DNA from: Hermatobates lingyangjiaoensis
Taxonomy: Eukaryota > Arthropoda > Insecta > Hemiptera > Hermatobatidae
Direction: 5' to 3'
Assembly (NCBI GenBank): GCA_026182355.1
Contig: JAPFBL010000229.1
Coordinates: 535,001-599,000, forward strand
Length of the DNA stretch: 64,000 nucleotides
In this document: positions 56,614 through 64,000 of the stretch, one piece after another
Layout: each line of letters starts with the position of its first letter
How positions within the stretch are numbered: position 1 is the first letter of the stretch
The notes under the pieces: generated by a model
Databases searched by the model: none
Seen by the model: only the letters and a program-made list of their open reading frames with translations
What the model was told of the DNA's origin: nothing
Program-made: the position numbers and the translations under genes

Positions 56614-57548
56614 TAAAATCCACCTCTACACACCTTTTTCCTTTTTGCACTATTTTGAAGGTTTTTTGTATAATTAAAAAAGAATTTTATGAAATATTGG
56701 TAGAAAACAACTGTTACAACTGATTCTACTTTTTTTTAATGCTTTTTTGCTATTTTTACAAAAAATTTTAAATTTAAACAAAAAATATCACAAAAATCCT
56801 AATTCAAAAGAAAATATCCATTTTTTTTCCTTAAATTAAGTACAATATATTATATGTTTCATTTGCCATCGTTATATTTACAGAAATCATCCATTTTACC
56901 AAATTATTTACATATTTACCTTTAAGCACCTCTGCCCACCTCTAACCACCTTTGCCCACCTCTGAACACCTTTTTCCTTTTTGCACTATTTTGAAGTTTT
57001 TTAGTATAATTAAAAGGAATTTTATGAAATATTGCTAGAAAACAACTGTTATAACTGATTCTACTTTTTTTATAGTATTTTTCCTGTTTTTAAGAAATTT
57101 TTAAATTTTAAAACACAAAATAAATCAAAAATTCTAATTCAAAGAAAATATCCTCTTTTTTCCTAAATTAAGTACAATATATTATATGTTTCATTTACCA
57201 TTTTTATATTTACAGAAATGATCCATTTTAGCAGATTATTTACATATTTACCTCTAAGCACCTCTGCCCACCTCTAACCACCTTTTTCGTTTTTGCACTA
57301 TTTTGAAGGCTTTTTGTATAATTAAAAGGAATTTTATGAAATATTGGTAGAAAACAACTGTTACAACTGATTCTACTTTTCTTAATGCTTTTTAGCTATT
57401 TTTACAAAAAAATTTATATTTTAAAAACAAAAAATATCTTGAAAAACCTAATTCAAAAGAAATACCCATTTTTTTTCCTTAAATTAAGTAGAATATATTT
57501 ACAGAAAACACCCATTTTACTAAGTTTTTTTACTAATTTTACTAAGTT
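56614..57548 (-). repeat. 302-336-bp satellite, inverted block
   Basis: About three monomers in which the CCACCTCT/CACCTTTTTCC-rich strand is on top; TATTTTGAAG recurs at 56651, 56987 and 57299 (spacing 336 and 312). Read on the minus strand this is the same monomer as at 57549-60430. The block joins the 77-bp array at 56613/56614 without transition and meets the opposite-facing block near 57548. Confidence 0.9.
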
Positions 57549-60430
57549 GTTTTCTAGCAATATTTCATAAAATTCATTTAATTATACTAAAAAACTTCAA
57601 AATAGTGCAAAAAGGAAAAAGGTGTTTAGAGGTGGGTAAAGGTGGGCAGAGGTGCTTAAAGGTAAATATGTAAATAATTTGGTAAAATGGATGATTTCAG
57701 TAAATTAAACGATGGCAAATGAAACATATAATATATTGTACTTAATTTAAGAAAAAAAATGGATATTTTCTTTTGAATTAGGATTTTTGTGATATTTTTT
57801 GTTAAAATTTAAAATTTTTTGTAAAAATAGCAAAAAAGCATTAAAAAAAAGTAGAATCAGTTGTAACAGTTGTTTTCTACCAATATTTCATAAAAATTTG
57901 TTTAATTATACAAAAAACCTTCAAATTAGTGGAAAAAGGTGGTTAGACGTGGGCAGAGGTGCCCAGAGGTAAATATGTAGTAAAATTGGTGATTTCTGTA
58001 AATATAACGATGGTAAATGAAGCATATAGTATATTGTACTTAATTTAAGAAAAAAAAGGGATATTTTATTTTGAACTAAGATTTTTGAGATATTTTTTAG
58101 TTATAAATTTAAAATTTTTTGTAAAAATAGAAAAAAAGCATGAAAAAAAGTAGAATTAGTGTAACAGTTGTATTCTACCAACATTTCATAAATTTCCTTT
58201 TAATTATACAAAAAAAAATTTCAAAATAGTGCAAAATGAAAAAAGTGGTTAGAGGTGGGCAGAGGTGCTTAGAGGTAAATATATAAATAATTTAGTAAAT
58301 GGGTGATTTCTGTAAATATAAGAATGGTAAATGAAAAATAGAATATGTTGTACTTAATTTAAGAAAAAAATGGATATTTTCATTTGAAGTAGGATTATTG
58401 ACATATTTTTTGTTTTAAAATATAAATTTTTCTGTAAAACAGGAAAAAAACAAAAAAAAAAGATGAATCAGTTATAACAGTTGTTTTCTACCAATATTTC
58501 ATAAAATTCTTTTTAATTATACAAAAAACCTTCAAAATAGTGCATAAAGGAAAAAGGTGGTTAGAGGTGGGCAAAGGTGGTTAGACGTGGGCAGACGTCC
58601 TTAGAATTAAATATACAAATAATTTAGTAAAATGGGTGATTTCTGTAAATATAACTATGGTAAATGAAACATATAATATATTGTACTTAATTTAAGGAAA
58701 AAAATGGATTATTTCTTTTGAAGTACGTTTTTCAAGATATTATTTGTTTTAAAATATAAAAAATAATAATTTTTGTAAAAATATTAAAAAAGCATTAAAA
58801 AAGTAGAATCAGTTGTAACAGTTGATTTCTACCAATATTTCATAAAATTCCTTTTAATTATACAAAAAACCATCAAAATAGTGCTAAAAGGAAAAAGGTG
58901 GTTAGAGGTGGGCAGAGGTAAATATATAGTAAAATTGGTGATTTCTGTGAATATAAAGATGCTAAATGAAACATATAATATATTGTACCTAATTTATGGA
59001 AAAAAATAGATTTTTTCTTTTGAAGTAGGTTTTTAAAGATATTTTTTGTTTTAAAATATAAAAAGTTTTTGTAAAAATTGCAAAACAGCATTAAAAAATG
59101 TAGAATCAGTTGTAACAAGTGTTTTCTACCAATATTTCATAAAATTCCTTTTAATTATACAAAAAAAAATTTCAAAACAGTGCAAAATGAAAAAGGTGGT
59201 TAGAAGTGGGCAGAGGTGCTTAGAGGTAAATATATAAATAATTTAGCAAATGGGTGATTTCTGTAAATATAACAATGATAAATGAAAAATAGAATATATT
59301 GTACTTAATTTAAGAAAAAAAATTGGATATTTTCTTTTGAAGTAAGATTTTTGACATATTTTTTGTTTTAAAATATAAAAATTTCTGTAAAACAGGAAAA
59401 AAACAATAAAAAAAGTAGAATTAGTTATAACAGTTGTTTTCTACCAATATTTCATAAAATTCTTTTTAATTATACAAAACACCTTCAAAATAGTGCATAA
59501 AGGAAAAAGGTGGTTAGAGGTGGGCAAAGGTGGTTAGACGTGGGCAGACGTCCTTAGAATTAAATATACAAATAATTTAGTAAAATGGGTGATTTCTGTA
59601 AATATAACTATGGTAAATGAAACATATAATATATTGTACTTAATTTAAGGAAAAAAATGGATTTTTTCTTTTGAAGTAGGTTTTTCATGATATTATTTGT
59701 TTTAAAATATAAAATATAATAATTTTTGTAAAAATAGCAAAAAAGCATTAAAAAAAGTAGAATTTGTTGTAACAGTTGATTTCTACCAATATTTCATAAA
59801 ATTCCTTTTAATTATACAAAAAACAATCAAAATAGTGCAAAAAGGAAAAAGGTGGTTAGAGGTGGGCAGAGGTGCCCAGAGGTAAATAGGTAGTAAAGTT
59901 GGTGATTACTGTGAATATAACGATGGTAAATGAAACAAATAGTATATTGTACTTAATTTAAGAAAAAAAAATAGATATTTTCTTTTGAACTAAGATTTTT
60001 GAGATATTTTTTAGTTATAGTTTTAAAATTTTTTGTAAAAATAGAAAAAAAGCATGAAAAAAAGTAGAATTAGTGTAACAGTTGTATTCTACCAACATTT
60101 CATAAATTTCCTTTTAATTATACAAAAAAATTTCAAAATAGTGCAAAATGAAAAAGGTGGTTAGAGGTGGGCAGAGGGGCTTAGAGGTAAATATATAAAA
60201 AATTTAGTAAATGGGTGATTTCTGTAAATATAAGAATGGTAAATGAAAAATAGAATATATTGTACTTAATTTAAGAAAAAAATGGATATTTTCATTTGAA
60301 GTAGGATTTTTGACATATTTTTTGTTTTAAAATATAAATTTTTCTGTAAAACAGGAAAAAAACAATAAAAAAAGTAGAATCAGTTATAACAGTTGTTTTC
60401 TACCAATATTTCATAAAATTCTTTTTAATT
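57549..60430 (+). repeat. 302-336-bp satellite, three-monomer higher-order array
   Basis: The word GATTTCTGTAAATATA, or a close variant, recurs at 57991, 58305, 58638, 58940, 59256, 59591, 59904 and 60217 (spacing 314, 333, 302, 316, 335, 313, 313). Monomers fall into three types in the order A-B-C-A-B-C-A-B: A has GTAGTAAAATTGGTG, B has AGTAAATGGGTG..AAGAATGG, C has GACGTCCTTAGAATT. Higher-order unit: 949-964 bases. Each monomer contains a G-rich run of 10-base sub-repeats (GGTGGTTAGA, GGTGGGCAGA). Confidence 0.92.
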
Positions 60431-60436
60431 GAAAGT

Positions 60437-63400
60437 TGACTATCCTAACATGAGGAGCATGAAAATAAAAAAAATTACCAACTAAACAAATTTTACCCTA
60501 CAATTCTTCATACCTTAACTACTCTCACTGGAAAACTATGAAAACGAAAAAATATATCAAAATTAACAAACCTATTGTATTTCCCTCTTCGTTTTGACTA
60601 TTCTAACATGAGGAGCATGAAAATAGAAAAAAATTACCAACTAAACAAACATTACCCTACAATTCTCCACACCTTAACTACTCTCACTGGAAAACTATAA
60701 AAACGAAAAAATATATCAAAATTAACAAACCTATTGTACTTCCCTCCTCGTTTTGACTATTCTAACATGAGGAGCATGAAAATAGAAAAAAATTACCAAC
60801 TAAACAAACTTTACCCTACAATTTTTCAAACCTTAACTACTCTCACTGGAAAATTATAAAAACAAAAAAATATATCAAAATTAACAAACCTATTGTATTT
60901 CCCTTATCGTTTTGACTATACTAACATGAGGAGCATGAAAATAGAAAAAAATTACCAACTAAACAAACTTTACCCTACAATTCTTCACACCTTAACTACT
61001 CTCACTGGAAAACTATGAAAACGAAAAAATATATCAAAATTATCAATTCTATTGTATTTCTCACATCGTTGTGACTATTCTAACATGAGAAGCATGAAAA
61101 TAGAAAAAAATTACTAACTAAACAAATTTTACCCTATAAATGTTCACACCTTAACTACTCTCACTGGAAAACTATGAAAACGAAAAAATATATCAAAATT
61201 AACAAACCTATTGTATTTCTCTCTTCGTTTTGACTATTCTAACATGAGGAGCATGAAAATAGAAAAAAACTAGCAACTGAACAAACTTTACCCTACAATT
61301 CATCACACCTTAACTACTCTCACTGGAAAACTATAAAAACGAAAAAATATATCAAAATTAACAAACCTATTGTATATCTCTCTTCGTTTTGACTATTCTA
61401 ACATGAGGAGCATGAAAATAGAAAAAAATTACCAACTAAACAAACTTTACCCTATAATTGTTTACACCTTAACAACTCTCACTGGAAAACTATGAAAATG
61501 AAAAAATATATCAAAATTAACGAACCTATTGTATTTCTCTCTTCGTTTTGACTATTCTAACATGAGGAGCAAGAAAATAGAAAAAAATTACCAACTAAAC
61601 AAACTTTACCCTATAATTGCTCACACCTTAACTACTCTCACTGGAAAACTATGAAAACGAAAAAATATATCAAAATTAACAAACCTATTGTATTTCTCTC
61701 TTCGTATTGACTATTCTAACATGAGGAGCATGAAAATAGAAAAAAATTACCAACTAAACAAACTTTACCCTATAATTGATCACACCTTAAATACTCTCAC
61801 TAGAAAACTATGAAAACGAAAAAATATATTAAAATGATCAATTCTATTGTATTTCCTCTTTGTTTTGGATTTTCTAACATGAAGAGCAGGAAAATAGAAA
61901 AAAAATACCAACTGAACAGACTTTACCCTACAATTCTTCACACCTTAACTACTCTCACTGGAAAACTATGAAAACGAAAAAATATATCAAAATTATCAAT
62001 TTTATTGTATTTCTCACATCGTTGTGACTATTCCTACATGAGAAGCATGAAAATAGAAAAAAAAATACCAACTGAACAAACTTTACCCTACAATTCTTCA
62101 CACCTTAACTACTCTCACTGGAAAACTATGAAAACGAAAAAATATATCAAAATTAACGAACCTATTGTATTTCTCTCTTCGTTTTGACTATTCTAACATG
62201 AGGAGCATGAAAAAAGAAAAAAAATACCAACTGAACAAACTTTAACAAATAATTGTTCACACCTTAACAACTCTCACTGGAAAACTATGAAAATGAAAAA
62301 ATATATCAAAATTAATGAACCTATTGTATTTCTCTCTTCGTTTTGACTCTTCTAAAATGAGCAGAATGAATATAGAAAAAAATTACCAACTAAACAAACT
62401 TTACCCTATAATTGATCACACCTTAAATACTCTCACTAGAAAACTATGAAAACGAAAAAATATATTAAAATTATCAATTCTATTGTATTTCTCACATCGT
62501 TGTGACTATTCCTACATGAGAAGCATGAAAATAGAAAAAAAATACCAACTGATCAAACTTTACCCTACAATTCTTCACACCTTAACTACTCTCACTGGAA
62601 AACTATAAAAACGAAAAAATATATCAAAATTAACAAACCTATTGTATTTCCCTCTTCGTTTTGACTATTCTAACATGAGGTGCAGGAAAATAGAAAAAAA
62701 TTACCAACTAAACAAACTTTACAATATAATTGTTTACACCTTAACAACTCTCACTGGAAAACTATGAAAATGAAAAAATATATCAAAATTAACGAACCTA
62801 TTGTATTTCTCTCTTCGTTTTGACTATTCTATCATGAGGAGCATGAAAAAAGAAAAAAAATACCAACTGAACAAACTTTAACAAATAATTGTTCACACCT
62901 TAACAACTCTCACTGGAAAACTATGAAAATGAAAAAAATATATCAAAATTAACGAACCTATTGTATTTCTCTCTTCGTTTTGACTCTTCTAACATGAGCA
63001 GCATGAAAATAGAAAAAAATACTAACTAAACAAACTTTACCCTATAATTGTTCACACCTTAACTACTCTCACTGGAAAACTATGAAAACGAAAAAATATA
63101 TCAAAATTAACAAACCTATTGTATTTCTCTCTTCGTTTTGACTATTCTAACATGAGGATCAAGAAAATAGAAAAAAATTACCAACTAAACAAACTTTACC
63201 CTATAATTGCTCACACCTTAACTACTCTCACTGGAAAACTATGAAAACGAAAAAATATATCAAAATTAACAAACCTATTGTATTTCCCTCTTTGTTTTGA
63301 CTATTCTAACATGAGGAGCAGGAAAATAGAAAAAAAATAACAACTGAACAAACTTTACCCTACAATTCTTCACACCTTAACTACTCTCACTGGAAAACTA

Positions 63401-64000
63401 TGAAAACGAAAAAATATATCAAAATTATCAATTTTATTGTATTTCTCACATCGTTGTGACTATTCCTACATGAGAAGCATGAAAATAGAAAAAAAATACC
63501 AACTGATCAAACTTTACCCTACAATTCTTCACACCTTAACTACTCTCACTGGAAAACTATAAAAACGAAAAAATATATCAAAATTAACAAACCTATTGTA
63601 TTTCCCTCTTCGTTTTGACTATTCTAACATGAGGAGCAGGAAAATAGAAAAAAATTACCAACTAAACAAACTTTACAATATAATGGTTTACACCTTAACA
63701 ACTCTCACTGGAAAACTATGAAATTGAAAAAATATATCAAAATTAACGAACCTATTGTATTTCTCTCTTCGTTATGACTATTCTATCATGAGGAGCATGA
63801 AAAAAGAAAAAAAATACCAACTGAACAAACTTTAACAAATAATTGTTCACACCTTAACAACTCTCACTGGAAAACTATGAAAATGAAAAAATATATCAAA
63901 ATTAACGAACCTATTGTATTTCTCTCTTCGTTTTGACTCTTCTAACATGAGCAGCATGAAAATAGAAAAAAATTACTAACTAAACACACTTTACCCTATA
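60437..64000 (+). repeat. 158-159-bp satellite array, about 22 copies, runs off the window
   Basis: GACTATTCTAACATGAGGAG recurs at 60438 (variant), 60596, 60755 and 60914, every 158-159 bases to the end of the window. Units also carry TTAACTACTCTCACTGG, AAAACGAAAAAATATATC and AACCTATTGTATTTC. They are very similar to one another, more so than the 77-bp units. Sub-variants such as GTTGTGACTATTCCTACATG recur at a spacing of about 954 bases, six units. Short open frames here are artefacts of the repeat. Confidence 0.95.

Noticed and set aside
57900..60190. GGTTAGAGG words as interstitial telomere repeats
   Set aside because: The period is 10 bases with varied modules, not tandem TTAGG or TTAGGG.
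61000..62200. Short open frames in the 159-bp satellite
   Set aside because: The same frame recurs only because the DNA repeats, and stops appear in most units.

Overview
The window is AT-rich, intron-rich animal DNA, almost certainly from an invertebrate and most likely an arthropod. There are no bacterial-style operons. Coding DNA is sparse, introns are very long, and many short transposable elements and satellites fill the rest. The species cannot be fixed from the sequence.

One real protein gene is visible on the + strand: a class B J-domain co-chaperone of the DNAJB6/Mrj family. Five coding exons (11578-11645, 31609-31718, 40115-40288, 49791-50028, 52108-52207) join in frame through GT-AG introns of about 20.0, 8.4, 9.5 and 2.1 kb to give a complete 229-residue protein. 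A non-coding first exon is likely just upstream (about 11220-11364). A strong hairpin sits in the leader three bases before the ATG.

The 11 kb upstream of the gene and the introns hold no other convincing gene. They carry: (a) a foldback family with about nine full or half copies (4.1, 7.3, 17.8, 25.9, 42.1, 42.3, 45.8, 51.7, 53.3 kb); (b) a tRNA-derived SINE-like family (3.0 kb minus, 22.1 kb plus); (c) a complete non-autonomous hAT element with a perfect 8-bp target duplication (34484-35038); (d) a foldback element split by a 126-bp insertion (8856-9326); (e) a head-to-head inverted pair of another repeat (44.6-45.4 kb); and (f) several minisatellites (13.6, 14.2, 29.8, 37.8 and 47.1 kb). 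Several otherwise unrelated repeats share a small motif, CTGANGA + one base + a variable hairpin + GAAA. It resembles the catalytic core of a hammerhead ribozyme with one extra nucleotide.

Downstream of the gene (53.3-64.0 kb) the sequence becomes repeat-only. Two foldback elements are followed by a truncated Helitron Pif1-like helicase fragment, which runs directly into three successive satellite arrays: a 77-bp family (54.7-56.6 kb), a 302-336-bp family with a three-monomer higher-order unit and an internal orientation switch (56.6-60.4 kb), and a 159-bp family that runs off the window end (60.4-64.0 kb). The chaperone gene therefore sits at the edge of a satellite (heterochromatin-like) block.
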